A stretch of DNA of 64,000 nucleotides from Hyphomicrobium sulfonivorans (GTDB taxonomy: Bacteria; Pseudomonadota; Alphaproteobacteria; Rhizobiales; Hyphomicrobiaceae). A program made the translations under genes and the position numbers. Positions 27,124-36,003 of the stretch are shown here, piece by piece. Position 1 is the stretch's first letter, and each line of letters opens with the position of its first letter. The notes beneath the pieces were generated by a model. The model was given only the letters and a program-made list of their open reading frames with translations. It did not search any database and was not told where the DNA came from. The stretch is taken from NCBI RefSeq assembly GCF_013306565.1, contig NZ_PZPO01000006.1:1-64000 (forward strand), given 5' to 3'.

Positions 27124-29073
27124 ATGAAGAACAAGGTCATCACGGCCGATCAGGCCATCGCGCTCATCAACGATGGGGACGTCGTTTGCACCACCGGCTT
27201 CGTGCAGAGCTGTATTCCCGAGCTGCTGCACGCTGCGCTGGAGCAGCGGTACGTCGATACGCAAGGACCCAAGAACCTCACGCTCATTATGTGCGCCGGC
27301 GCTGGCGACAGTAAGGGCCTTGGCACCGGACGCCTCCACCATGAGGGGCTGCTCTCGCGCGTCATCGCTGCGAACTTTGGCAGAATGCCGAAGGTTGCGG
27401 AAGCTGCACAAAAGAACAAGATCCAGGGCTACAATCTGCCCCAGGGCATCATCTCCAAGCTTTACCGTTCGTGCGCGGCTGGCTCGCCTGGTCTGTTCTC
27501 CAAGGTCGGCCTGCATACCTATGTCGATCCGCGTCTGGGCGGCGGCAAGGTCAACGAGGTGACGACGGAAGACATCGTCAAGCGCCTGGAGATCGATGGC
27601 GAGGAATGGCTGTTCTATAAGGCCACGCCGATCAACGTCGCGCTTATCCGCGCTACCAGCGCCGATCCCTCCGGCAACCTCAGCATGGAGAAAGAGGCGC
27701 TGACGCTGGACTGCCTTGCGCAGGCCATGGCCGCGCATAACAACGGCGGCATCGTCATTGCGCAGGTCGAGCGCGTTGTTGCCCCTGGCTCGCTGAAGCC
27801 AAAGGACGTCCGCGTGCCGGGCATTCTCGTTGATTGCGTCGTGGTGGCCGATCCGCCTGAGATGCACCGCATGAACTACGGCGTGATGTACAATCCGGCG
27901 CTGTCGGGTGCGATCCGCGTGCCGGTCGATCACATGCCGCGTATGGCGCTGGACGAGCGCAAGATCATCGCGCGTCGCGCCGCGTTTGAGCTGCCGCTGA
28001 ACGGCGCGATCAACCTTGGTGTCGGTGCGCCCGATGGCGTTGCATCCATCGCGGCTGAAGAGCAGGTGACGCCTTACCTCACGATGACGACGGAAGCTGG
28101 CGCCATCGGCGGCGTGCTTGCCGGTGGTTCGAGCTTCGGCTCGTCGGCCAACGCCGACAGCGTCATCGACCAGAACACCATGTTCGACTTCTATCACGGC
28201 GGCGGTCTCGATCTGACCTGCCTCGGTGTGGCTGAAGTTGACGAGCAGGGCAACGTCAACACCTCGCGCTTCGGCGGCCGTCTCAACGGCTGCGGCGGCT
28301 TCATCGACATCTCGCAGAACTCGCGTGCGGTTGTGTTTGCAGGCACGTTCACGGCCGGCGGTCTGAAGATTGCCGTTGAGGACGGCAAGCTCAAGATCGT
28401 GCAGGAAGGCCGCGCGCGTAAGTTCGTGAAGGCGGTCGAGCAGATCACCTTCAGCGGCACCTACGCAGCCAAGAAATCGCAGCCGGTGATTTACGTCACC
28501 GAGCGCTGCGTATTCCAGCTTACGCCGGATGGTCTGGAGCTGATCGAAGTGGCGCCGGGCGTCGATATCGATCGTGATATCCTTGCGCATATGGACTTCG
28601 CTCCAATCATCAATCGTCGTCCGATGCTGATGGACGAGCGCATCTTCCGCGAAGACCCGATGGGTCTGATGGATGAGCTGACCAACCTCAACCTATGCGA
28701 GCGCGTTTCGTATGACCCGCAGCGCAACATCCTGTTCCTCAATCTTGAGGGCTGGAGCGTGCGCAAGAAGGCCGATGTTGCCGACCTGCAGAAGGTGCTG
28801 GTCGAGGCATGCGAAAAGGCCGGGCGCCGGGTCAACTCGGTCGTCAATCACGATGGCTGCCGGATCGCTGAAGACCTCTACGAGGCCTACGCCGATATGA
28901 TCCAGCACATGATGAAGCATCACTATCAGTCGACGGCGCGTTATTCGACCAGCTCGTTCATGCGCCTGAAGATGCAGGAGGCTCTGTCGAAGCGCGGTCT
29001 GCGTCCGCATATCTTCGAAAGCGCTGAGGAAGCACATGCGGCTCTCGAAGCTGCACGGGCTGCCGCCGAATAA
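27124..29073 (+). CDS. Acyl-CoA:acetate / 3-ketoacid CoA-transferase with C-terminal extension
   Basis: The protein has 649 residues from MKNKVITADQAI at 27124. Residues 1-515 form a single-chain family I CoA-transferase (YdiF/Pct type) with two fused Rossmann-like halves. The catalytic Glu is E324 in MTTEAGAIGG, the position that forms the glutamyl-CoA thioester. Beyond about residue 520 lies a further 130-residue domain (ERVSYDPQRNILFLNLEGWS, then AGRRVNSVVNHDGCRI). Its beta-alpha pattern recalls a SpoIIAA/STAS-like fold and is absent from typical 520-530-residue enzymes. The substrate pair is unknown; short-chain acyl-CoA and acetate are likely. A strong hairpin terminator follows. Confidence 0.88.
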   Translation: MKNKVITADQAIALINDGDVVCTTGFVQSCIPELLHAALEQRYVDTQGPKNLTLIMCAGAGDSKGLGTGRLHHEGLLSRVIAANFGRMPKVAEAAQKNKIQGYNLPQGIISKLYRSCAAGSPGLFSKVGLHTYVDPRLGGGKVNEVTTEDIVKRLEIDGEEWLFYKATPINVALIRATSADPSGNLSMEKEALTLDCLAQAMAAHNNGGIVIAQVERVVAPGSLKPKDVRVPGILVDCVVVADPPEMHRMNYGVMYNPALSGAIRVPVDHMPRMALDERKIIARRAAFELPLNGAINLGVGAPDGVASIAAEEQVTPYLTMTTEAGAIGGVLAGGSSFGSSANADSVIDQNTMFDFYHGGGLDLTCLGVAEVDEQGNVNTSRFGGRLNGCGGFIDISQNSRAVVFAGTFTAGGLKIAVEDGKLKIVQEGRARKFVKAVEQITFSGTYAAKKSQPVIYVTERCVFQLTPDGLELIEVAPGVDIDRDILAHMDFAPIINRRPMLMDERIFREDPMGLMDELTNLNLCERVSYDPQRNILFLNLEGWSVRKKADVADLQKVLVEACEKAGRRVNSVVNHDGCRIAEDLYEAYADMIQHMMKHHYQSTARYSTSSFMRLKMQEALSKRGLRPHIFESAEEAHAALEAARAAAE

Positions 29074-29100
29074 CACCGGCAAAGTGTTGCGATGAATATG

Positions 29101-29134
29101 AAAGCGGCGGAGCAGGCACCTGCTCCGCCGCTTT
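29101..29134 (+). terminator. Rho-independent terminator after the CoA-transferase gene
   Basis: Sixteen-base perfect complementary arms (29101-29116 and 29119-29134) end in TTTT and a T-rich tail. The apical pairs must open to give a usable loop. It lies 27 nt after the stop. Confidence 0.9.
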
Positions 29135-29233
29135 TGTCATTGTGGGCCGCGCGGCCAATCGGTGCTGTGTGCCGGCCGCCATGCATGCCGACACCATGCG
29201 CCATAAACTGTCGGCGTGGAAATCGTCCGCAGC

Positions 29234-30463
29234 CTAGGCAACGCCGATGCGCCATTGATACGGCGGCAGCGTATCGTTGACGGCATAATCGCCGATGACC
29301 CGCTCCTTGAACACGCGCGGATTGTGCGACGTCAGCGTGCGCGCATTGCGCCAGAAGCGGTCGAGCGCCAGATCCTTGAACGTCGCCGAAGCGCCGAGGG
29401 CATCGAATGCAATGGTCGTCGCATCGAGGATCAGCGTACTGATGACGCTGAGAGCCTGACTGATTTCAAGCTCAGCGATCGCGTTGATGGCATCTTCCCG
29501 CTCCGGCTGATCCTGGAAGCGCACATCATAGGCGCGCTGCAAAGCCTCAGCGCCTTTCTCGACGATAATCGAGGACACGTAAGCGGAACTACGCAGCTTG
29601 CCCACCACCTGCAAGATTTGCGGATCGTTACGGGCGAGAACCGCGTTGGCGTTGCTGAAGTTGCGCCGCCGATCCCGCACTGCGCCGGCAATGTCATTGG
29701 TGAGGCGCCGTCCGATGCCGGCCAGCGCGGCCAGATGAAACAGCTGAAAGAAACCCGTGGCGTAGCGGAAGCCATCATCGGCAAGCGTTACGTCGCCGGC
29801 TTCGACCACGGCGTTGGTAAACCGCGCTGTGCCGCTGGCGGTCAGCTTCTGGCCAAACCCGTTCCAGTCGTCATCGATCTCGACGCCGGATACGTCGCGG
29901 CGCACGACAGCGGAAACAAGCACGCCGTCATCGTTGGTTGATCCAACGTCGATCCAGTCTGAGAACAGCGCGCCGGTTGTGTAGAATTTGGTGCCGTTCA
30001 GGCGATAGGCATCGTGTTCACGGCTCACCGTTGTGGCGAACAATGCCTGCGGCGCATCGCCGGGCTCTGTCCATGCCGGTCCGACGAACGCGCCTTCGCG
30101 GCCAATGCGATTGAGCCAACGGTCACGAAAGGCTTGATCGCGCGAGTTGAGAACGTTTTCGACAAAGCCTGCATGGCCGCGAACGATCTGCACCAGATTG
30201 GAATCTGCTTCCGCCAGCTCGACCAGCAGGCTGAAATATTCTGGCAGGGATACGCCGCTGCCACCGTGGGACTGCGGCACGCGCAGGCCAGCAAAGCCGG
30301 CCGCGCGTAGCGCTGAAATTTCATCAAACGGCAAACGTCGTTCGGTGTCGCGCCGGGCTGCATCCTGGGCGATGTCTCGAAAGAGACGGCGGAAATTCTC
30401 GGCGATAGCATCATAACGGGCACTGGGAGGCGTGCCCCAAGCCTGTTCGGAAGGAGAGGTCAT
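29234..30463 (-). CDS. Acyl-CoA-dehydrogenase-fold flavoprotein, DszC/SfnB-like
   Basis: The protein has 409 residues from the ATG at 30463, which has GGAG 7 nt upstream. It has the acyl-CoA dehydrogenase fold: helical N-domain (1-125), beta-barrel middle (AWTEPGDAPQALFATTVSRE, then YRLNGTKFYTTGALFSDWI) and helical C-domain ending in DRFWRNARTLTSHNPRVFKERVIGDYAVN. That ending is typical of the DszC/SfnB monooxygenase branch, not of beta-oxidation enzymes. Such proteins use reduced flavin to oxidise sulfur or nitrogen compounds. It is the last gene of the liv/monooxygenase operon. No flavin reductase gene is adjacent. Substrate inferred only by family. Confidence 0.85.
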   Translation of the reverse strand: MTSPSEQAWGTPPSARYDAIAENFRRLFRDIAQDAARRDTERRLPFDEISALRAAGFAGLRVPQSHGGSGVSLPEYFSLLVELAEADSNLVQIVRGHAGFVENVLNSRDQAFRDRWLNRIGREGAFVGPAWTEPGDAPQALFATTVSREHDAYRLNGTKFYTTGALFSDWIDVGSTNDDGVLVSAVVRRDVSGVEIDDDWNGFGQKLTASGTARFTNAVVEAGDVTLADDGFRYATGFFQLFHLAALAGIGRRLTNDIAGAVRDRRRNFSNANAVLARNDPQILQVVGKLRSSAYVSSIIVEKGAEALQRAYDVRFQDQPEREDAINAIAELEISQALSVISTLILDATTIAFDALGASATFKDLALDRFWRNARTLTSHNPRVFKERVIGDYAVNDTLPPYQWRIGVA

Positions 30464-30482
30464 TGTGCAGCTCCGAGGTGTT

Positions 30483-31286
30483 TTATTGTTTCTTGCCCAG
30501 GTAGGCTTCCTGTAGCGCGCTGTTGTTGCGCAACTCGTGCGCGCTGCCATGCAGCGCCAGCCGGCCGCTTTCAAGCACGTAGCCGTAATGGGCGTGTTGT
30601 AGTGCAACTGGAATGTTCTGCTCCGCGATGAGAAAGCTCACGCCTTCGGATCGATTGAGATGATCTACAATTTCGAAGATCTCCTGCACGATCAACGGAG
30701 CAAGGCCCATTGACGGCTCATCCAGCAGGACCAGTTTCGGTGCTGTCATCAGTGCACGGCCGATAGCCAGCATCTGTTGTTCGCCGCCGGACGTGTAACC
30801 GGCCTTTACCTTGCGTTTCTGGCGGAGACGAGGAAACCATTCGTAGACGCGTTCCAGCCCGGCCTGCAGTTCTTTGCTGCTGATGCGACGCACGTATGCG
30901 CCGCTGTGCAGGTTCTCTTCGACCGTCAAATGCGAGAACACGTGGCGGCCTTCCAGCACATGCACGATGCCGTTTCGCACCAGGCGGTTCGCCGCAACAT
31001 CGGCGGTGGATTGACCGCGGAAGCGAATGCTTCCGCGGGTTATCCGTGCGCGATCAGCCTGCAACAGTCCGGAGATCGCTTTCAGCGTTGTGCTCTTGCC
31101 AGCGCCGTTGGCACCCAGCAGTGCGATGACACCGCGTGGCGCAACTTCCAGCGAGATGCCACTGACAGCGAGGATCGCATCGTCGTAGACGACCTCGATA
31201 TCATCGACACTCAATTGAGCCTGTTGACCGTGCGATCCTGCGGACAGGAAATCAATCGCGCGGTGCACTTCGCTGACAGCCGTCAT
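30483..31286 (-). CDS. Liv-type ABC transporter ATPase (LivF-like)
   Basis: The protein has 267 residues starting at 31286 (MTAVSEVHRA). It has Walker A GANGAGKST, the ABC signature in the form TSGGEQQMLAIGRAL, Walker B LVLLDEPSMGLAP, and the H-loop reading AEQN as in LivF proteins. It pairs with the LivG-like ATPase encoded at 36004-36801 and energises the two permeases between them. The start is 2 nt after the upstream stop, so it is tightly coupled to the substrate-binding protein gene. Confidence 0.93.
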   Translation of the reverse strand: MTAVSEVHRAIDFLSAGSHGQQAQLSVDDIEVVYDDAILAVSGISLEVAPRGVIALLGANGAGKSTTLKAISGLLQADRARITRGSIRFRGQSTADVAANRLVRNGIVHVLEGRHVFSHLTVEENLHSGAYVRRISSKELQAGLERVYEWFPRLRQKRKVKAGYTSGGEQQMLAIGRALMTAPKLVLLDEPSMGLAPLIVQEIFEIVDHLNRSEGVSFLIAEQNIPVALQHAHYGYVLESGRLALHGSAHELRNNSALQEAYLGKKQ

Positions 31287-31288
31287 GC

Positions 31289-32647
31289 TCACTGCTCCTT
31301 GCTGCAGTCGCGCGGAGTGATGCCTTTCTCCTTGGCGTAGGCAGCGGACTTGGTCTTGATGAGCGGCCACAGCAGCTCACGGTCGGCGTGGACCCAATCG
31401 CTCACCAGGTTCCATTTCGCACCGTCCCACTGCTGAACCTTTACGGCGCCGCCGCCCTCATGGTCGGCGCAGGAAAGTTTCAGGTTTTGCAGCAGGCCGT
31501 GAAAGCCGTTTTCCTTCAGTCGCGCATCGTCGAGGTCGAGGTTCTCAAGCCCCCACTGGCCTTCTTCGCCGGTAATAGGCCGGTTGCCGAACTTCTTCTG
31601 CGCCTGGCGCACGGCCTCAACCCCGATCACGGCATCGACCAGGCCGGAGTTGTAATAGACGCTGCCGAAGTTTTTGGTGTCGCGCAGGTCGCTCTTGCCG
31701 GTGTCGATGATGTACTGCTTGAGGCGCTTGTGGATCTCGAAGTCGGCACCGGCGGGATATGGCGTCAGAGCCAGATAACCTTTCGCGGCATCGCCAGCCG
31801 GTAGCACGTCTTCTTCCGAGCTGGCCCACACATCGCCGATGATGCGGTTGGCCGGAATACCGAAGCGCTGCGCGGTCTTGATTGCGACCGGCGTTGAAAC
31901 ACCCCAGGTGCGGATGAATACCCAGTCCGGTTTGATCTGCCGGATCTGGCGCCACTGCGCCGATTGCTCGCTGCCTGGATCAGCGAACGGAATCTGGATG
32001 TCTTCGAAGCCGTACTTCTCGGACAACAGCTTCAGCGGTGCGATGGTTTCGCGGCCGTAGGCGGAGTCGTGATAGAGCGTGACGATCTTCTTGCCCTTAA
32101 GATTGTCGTGGCCGCCTTCCTGTTGGGCGATGTAATTGATGAGCGCGGATGCTTCACTGTAGAACGTCAGTACAACCGGAAAGATGTAAGGGAACACCGT
32201 TCCGTCAGCTGCTTCTGTGCGTCCATAGGCCAGCGTCACCTGAGGGATCTTGTCCTGCAGTGCGCGGTCGGAAAGCGCGTAAGCAGCCGGAGCGCCGTTC
32301 GGAAAATATGACGGCACAGGTGCGCCGTTGAGGCCGAATTTGTTGCGCTCATAGCACTCGACGCCTTTTTCGGCGGTCCATTCCGTCTCGCATTCCTGCC
32401 ACACGATCTTGACGCCGTTGATGCCGCCTTCGACCTCGTTGAGATAGCGATAATAGTCGATGCGGCCAGCCCAGATCTGCACACCGGCAGGTGCATAGGC
32501 GCCGATACGATAGCTTGCGATGGGCAGGAACTGCTTGTCAGAGTCGGGGCCGGGCCGAGTGTCCAGCGCGTTGGCGCTGGACAGAACGGTGGCACCGATG
32601 CCGAGGACAGACGCAATCGCCAGCGCCTTGAGTGAATTCAAACGCAT
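31289..32647 (-). CDS. Periplasmic substrate-binding protein 2 (Liv/amide type)
   Basis: The protein has 452 residues from the ATG at 32647, chosen because GAGGA lies about 9 nt upstream; an ATG at 32656 that overlaps the previous stop is also possible. It has a signal peptide (LKALAIASVLGIGATVLSSANA) and then a type I periplasmic-binding fold (Peripla_BP_6 style), with YRIGAYAPAGVQIWAGRIDYYRYLNEVEGGINGVKI. It is a clear tandem paralogue of the protein encoded at 32653-34005, ending in a very similar tail (YAKEKGITPRDCSKEQ). The two probably serve one importer with overlapping ligands. Confidence 0.92.
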   Translation of the reverse strand: MRLNSLKALAIASVLGIGATVLSSANALDTRPGPDSDKQFLPIASYRIGAYAPAGVQIWAGRIDYYRYLNEVEGGINGVKIVWQECETEWTAEKGVECYERNKFGLNGAPVPSYFPNGAPAAYALSDRALQDKIPQVTLAYGRTEAADGTVFPYIFPVVLTFYSEASALINYIAQQEGGHDNLKGKKIVTLYHDSAYGRETIAPLKLLSEKYGFEDIQIPFADPGSEQSAQWRQIRQIKPDWVFIRTWGVSTPVAIKTAQRFGIPANRIIGDVWASSEEDVLPAGDAAKGYLALTPYPAGADFEIHKRLKQYIIDTGKSDLRDTKNFGSVYYNSGLVDAVIGVEAVRQAQKKFGNRPITGEEGQWGLENLDLDDARLKENGFHGLLQNLKLSCADHEGGGAVKVQQWDGAKWNLVSDWVHADRELLWPLIKTKSAAYAKEKGITPRDCSKEQ

Positions 32648-32652
32648 GTGTC

Positions 32653-34005
32653 TCATTCCTCGGTCTTGGGATTGCGCGGCGTGATGCCATGCTCTTTGGC
32701 GTAGGCAGCGGATTTGGCTTCGATCAGGGGACGCAGCAAATCGTGATCTGCCTTGATCCAGTCGGTCTGCAGCACCCACTTCTCGCCGTCCCACTGCTGA
32801 ATGCGGGCAGCGCCGCCGCCTTCGTGGTCATAAGGTGTGATGTTCAGCGGCTGCAGCAGGCCGTGGAAGCCGATTTCCTTCAGGCGTGCATCGTCGACGG
32901 CGAGATGCTCAAACGCCCAGCGGCCTTCTTCGCCATTGAGCGGACGCGCGCCGAACTTCTTGTAGCCGGCACGCAGCGCTTCAACTGCAAGCACTGCGTT
33001 CACCAGACCGATGTTGTAATTGACGGCGCCGAAGTATTTCGTGTCGCGCAGGTCGCTCTTGCCGGCATCGATGATGTGCTTCTTGAGGCGGTCATGGATT
33101 TCGAAGCCGGTGCCGCCCGGATATGGTGCCAGCGCCTGATAGCCCTTTGCGGCATCGCCAGCAGGGATGACGTCGGATTCAGAGCCCGCCCAGACGTCGC
33201 CAATGATGCGATCGGCAGGGAAGCCGAAGCGCTGCGCTGTCTTGATGGCGACGACGGTCGATACGCCCCATGTGCGCAGGAATATCCAATCGGGTTTCAG
33301 TTCGCGAACGCGGCGCCACTGCGGTGACTGCTCGTTGCCCGGATCGGCAACGGGGATCTGGATATTTTCGAAGCCGTACTTCTCGGCCAGCAGTTCGACG
33401 GCGGGCTGCGTCGCGCGACCGTAGGCAGAGTCGTGATAGACGGTGACGATCTTCTTGCCTTTCAGCTTGTCGAGGCCATCTTCCTTCTGCGCGATGTAGT
33501 TGATGCCGGTCGAGGCCTGGCTGTAGTAGCTGAACAGCAGCGGGAACGCGTATGGAAACACGGTGCCGTCAATCGATTCCGTGCGTCCGCCGGCGGGATC
33601 GATCAGCGGAATTTTGTCAGCGACCGCTTTCTCGATCAGCGCGTATGTTGCGGGTGTGCCGTGGGTGAAGAAGAAGGCGAGCGGTGAACCGTTCTTGCCG
33701 CTTTTAACGCGCTCGTAGACTTCAACTGTGCGGTCCGGGCTCCATTCTGTTTCAAATTCCTCGAAGTTGATTTTGACGCCGTCGATGCCGCCTTCAACTT
33801 CGTTGATGTAGCGGAAGTAGTCGATGGTTCCGGCCCACCAGAGCGCGCCGCTCGACGCGTACGGACCGACACGATAGGTCGGCAAGGGGACGTACTGTTC
33901 AGCGGCGCTGGCAGTTGAGACGGCAGCGCCTGCAACCATGCCGAGGCTGAGGGTGGCGAAAACTGCGCCATGCAATATGCGTGAGGCGAACGATCTACGT
34001 GACAT
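32653..34005 (-). CDS. Periplasmic substrate-binding protein 1 (Liv/amide type)
   Basis: The protein has 450 residues with a signal peptide (about 1-35, ending ASA-AEQ). The mature protein shows a type I bilobed binding fold: YRVGPYASSGALWWAGTIDYFRYINEVEGGIDGVKINFEE near the front and DRIIGDVWAGSESDVIPAGDAAKGYQAL in the second lobe. It aligns along its whole length with substrate-binding protein 2 just downstream. It follows the permease gene livM by 29 nt, in one operon with two flavoenzymes. The ligand is unknown. Confidence 0.93.
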   Translation of the reverse strand: MSRRSFASRILHGAVFATLSLGMVAGAAVSTASAAEQYVPLPTYRVGPYASSGALWWAGTIDYFRYINEVEGGIDGVKINFEEFETEWSPDRTVEVYERVKSGKNGSPLAFFFTHGTPATYALIEKAVADKIPLIDPAGGRTESIDGTVFPYAFPLLFSYYSQASTGINYIAQKEDGLDKLKGKKIVTVYHDSAYGRATQPAVELLAEKYGFENIQIPVADPGNEQSPQWRRVRELKPDWIFLRTWGVSTVVAIKTAQRFGFPADRIIGDVWAGSESDVIPAGDAAKGYQALAPYPGGTGFEIHDRLKKHIIDAGKSDLRDTKYFGAVNYNIGLVNAVLAVEALRAGYKKFGARPLNGEEGRWAFEHLAVDDARLKEIGFHGLLQPLNITPYDHEGGGAARIQQWDGEKWVLQTDWIKADHDLLRPLIEAKSAAYAKEHGITPRNPKTEE

Positions 34006-34034
34006 TTGAGCTCCTCAAAATCGAACCGTGATGA

Positions 34035-35096
34035 CTAGAAACGCAGTGGCCAGATCGATAGCCGGCTGCGCCAATTTGAGATCAGGCGCGCCATGCCGTC
34101 CGGCTCCTTGATGAGGAACCAGATGATGAGTGCGCCGAAGATGGCTTTCTGAATGTTCTGCAGCAGCCCCGCGTCGACACGGCCGGCAAACAGCGTCTGC
34201 GCGATGACGTCGAGGGCAAGCGGAAGCAGGCTGATGAAAGCTGCGCCGATAAAGCAGCCGCTGATACTGCCGAGGCCACCGATGATGATGATGAACAGGA
34301 TCTGGAATGAGCGGCTGAGACCGAAGCTCTGTACGCCCGCAGATCCCAGGTATGCGAATGTCCAGAGCGCACCGGCAACGCCGAGATAGAATGAGCTGAT
34401 CGCGAATGCGAGAATCTTGCTGTGATTGATGCGAATACCGGCGACGGCGGCAGCGGTATCCATGTCGCGCACGGCCATCCAGTTGCGTCCGGTTTGACTG
34501 CGCACGAGATTGACCGCAACCCAGGTCAGCACTGCAACCACCGTGAGCACGAGATAGTATTTGCCCAGCGAGTTGCTCAGGTTGATACCGAACGCATCAA
34601 GGCGTGGCGCTGAGATGGTGGCGGAGGAACTGTAATTGTAAAACCATGGCACCTTGAGAAACAGCCACTCCAGGAAGAACTGCGCGGCGAGGCTTGTTAC
34701 CATCAGGTAGAAGCCTTTGATCTTGGCACTGGGCAGACCGAACAGAAAACCGACAAGTGCTGCGATGACGCCGCCAAGAAACAGCGCGACGGGAAACGTA
34801 AGCTGCAGGTGCAGCAGGAAGGCGTACGTCGCAAATGCTCCGACCGCCATGAACCCGCCGGAGCCCAGCGACGTTTGCCCGGCATACCCGGTCAGAATGT
34901 TCAGGCCGATGCCGGCTAGCGACAAAATGAGAAACGGTACAACAATGGCGTTGAGCCAGTATTCGTTGCCGATTGCCGGTAAAGCGAGATATGCGCCGGC
35001 AAGTAACAGCCACAACCAGTGCTGTCCGCTCTTGCGTTCGCGAATGAGGATCGGTTGAGACGTGTTCCGGTCAAGCGTCAGCGTGGTGTCGGTCAT
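34035..35096 (-). CDS. Liv-type ABC permease (LivM-like)
   Basis: The protein has 353 residues. A cytoplasmic N-terminus of about 28 residues precedes eight to ten hydrophobic helices. The family motif GLNILTGYAGQTSLGSGGFMAVGAFATYA lies at about 65-95, and the cytoplasmic EAA-like loop reads RDMDTAAAVAGIRINHSKILAFAISSFYLGVAGAL. It forms the channel with the LivH-like protein encoded 11 nt upstream. Confidence 0.94.
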   Translation of the reverse strand: MTDTTLTLDRNTSQPILIRERKSGQHWLWLLLAGAYLALPAIGNEYWLNAIVVPFLILSLAGIGLNILTGYAGQTSLGSGGFMAVGAFATYAFLLHLQLTFPVALFLGGVIAALVGFLFGLPSAKIKGFYLMVTSLAAQFFLEWLFLKVPWFYNYSSSATISAPRLDAFGINLSNSLGKYYLVLTVVAVLTWVAVNLVRSQTGRNWMAVRDMDTAAAVAGIRINHSKILAFAISSFYLGVAGALWTFAYLGSAGVQSFGLSRSFQILFIIIIGGLGSISGCFIGAAFISLLPLALDVIAQTLFAGRVDAGLLQNIQKAIFGALIIWFLIKEPDGMARLISNWRSRLSIWPLRF

Positions 35097-35107
35097 TTTC
35101 GCCCCCT

Positions 35108-35989
35108 TTAAACGCGCTGAATTGTGCGCTCACCGAATATTCCGGTGGGGCGAATGAACAGAAACAGCAGGGCGAGGAAGTATGCGAACCACGACGTGAT
35201 GCCGCCACCGATATACGGTCCGATGTACGCCTCGGCCAAATTTTCCGACGCGCCGACGATAAGGCCGCCAATGATGGCACCGAAGATCGACGTGAAGCCG
35301 CCGATAATCAGCACCGGCAGTGCCTTCAGCACTACGAGCGAAAGGGAAAACTGCACGCCCTGACGTGCACCCCACAGCAGGCCGGCAACGAGACCGGTGA
35401 TGCCGGCAACGGTCCACACGATCTGCCAGATGCGATTGAGATTGATGCCAACGGAAAGAGCAGCGCGCGTGTCGTCAGCCACCGCACGTAAAGAAATTCC
35501 GATCCGGGTTCGGTCGAATATCAGCGCCAGGATCGCAACCAGTACGATAGCGGTGATGGCGGCAACAAGGTCGAACTGGCTGATCAGAAGATCGCCGACA
35601 AATATAGGCAGATCGGGAATGCCGATATCAAGCGCGTGAACATTGGCACCCATGGCACCTTGCGCTACGCCTTCCACGACATAGGAAAGGCCCAGCGTGG
35701 CCATGAACAGCGTCATGGCGCTTCTGTTGGTGAGCGGGCGCAATACCCACCATTCGATCAGAACCGCCATGATCGCGATGGCGGCGATGGTTGGTATCAG
35801 CGCAAGCGCGAAGGGTATGCCGGCCTCAAGCAGCGTCACAAACAGCAACGCGGAAAAGAGCAGGATCGACCCTTGCGCGAAATTGAAAACGCCGCTGGCC
35901 TTGTAAATCAGCACAAAGCCGATCGCGACCAGTGAATACATGGTGCCGGCAAGAAGGCCGCCTATCAATGTTTCGAGAAACAGTGTCAC
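35108..35989 (-). CDS. Liv-type ABC permease (LivH-like)
   Basis: The protein has 293 residues with about eight transmembrane helices. Motifs: LLAGTMYSLVAIGFVLIYKASGVFNFAQGS at the front and GISLRAVADDTRAALSVGINLNRIWQIVW in the coupling loop, then GGFTSIFGAIIGGLIVGASENLAEAYIG. This is standard for the LivH half of hydrophobic amino acid/amide-type importers. It lies 14 nt downstream of livG. Confidence 0.94.
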   Translation of the reverse strand: MTLFLETLIGGLLAGTMYSLVAIGFVLIYKASGVFNFAQGSILLFSALLFVTLLEAGIPFALALIPTIAAIAIMAVLIEWWVLRPLTNRSAMTLFMATLGLSYVVEGVAQGAMGANVHALDIGIPDLPIFVGDLLISQFDLVAAITAIVLVAILALIFDRTRIGISLRAVADDTRAALSVGINLNRIWQIVWTVAGITGLVAGLLWGARQGVQFSLSLVVLKALPVLIIGGFTSIFGAIIGGLIVGASENLAEAYIGPYIGGGITSWFAYFLALLFLFIRPTGIFGERTIQRV

Positions 35990-36003
35990 GTTGGCGATCC
36001 GAT

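Noticed and set aside
27019-28590. Minus-strand open frame of 523 codons over the CoA-transferase gene
   Set aside because: It is antisense to a well supported enzyme, is His/Arg-rich with no family pattern, and arises from G+C-rich codon use.
29234-30607. 457-codon reading of the DszC-like flavoprotein
   Set aside because: The extra 48 N-terminal residues lie in the preceding gene's region. The ATG at 30463 has a good ribosome-binding site and matches the family start.
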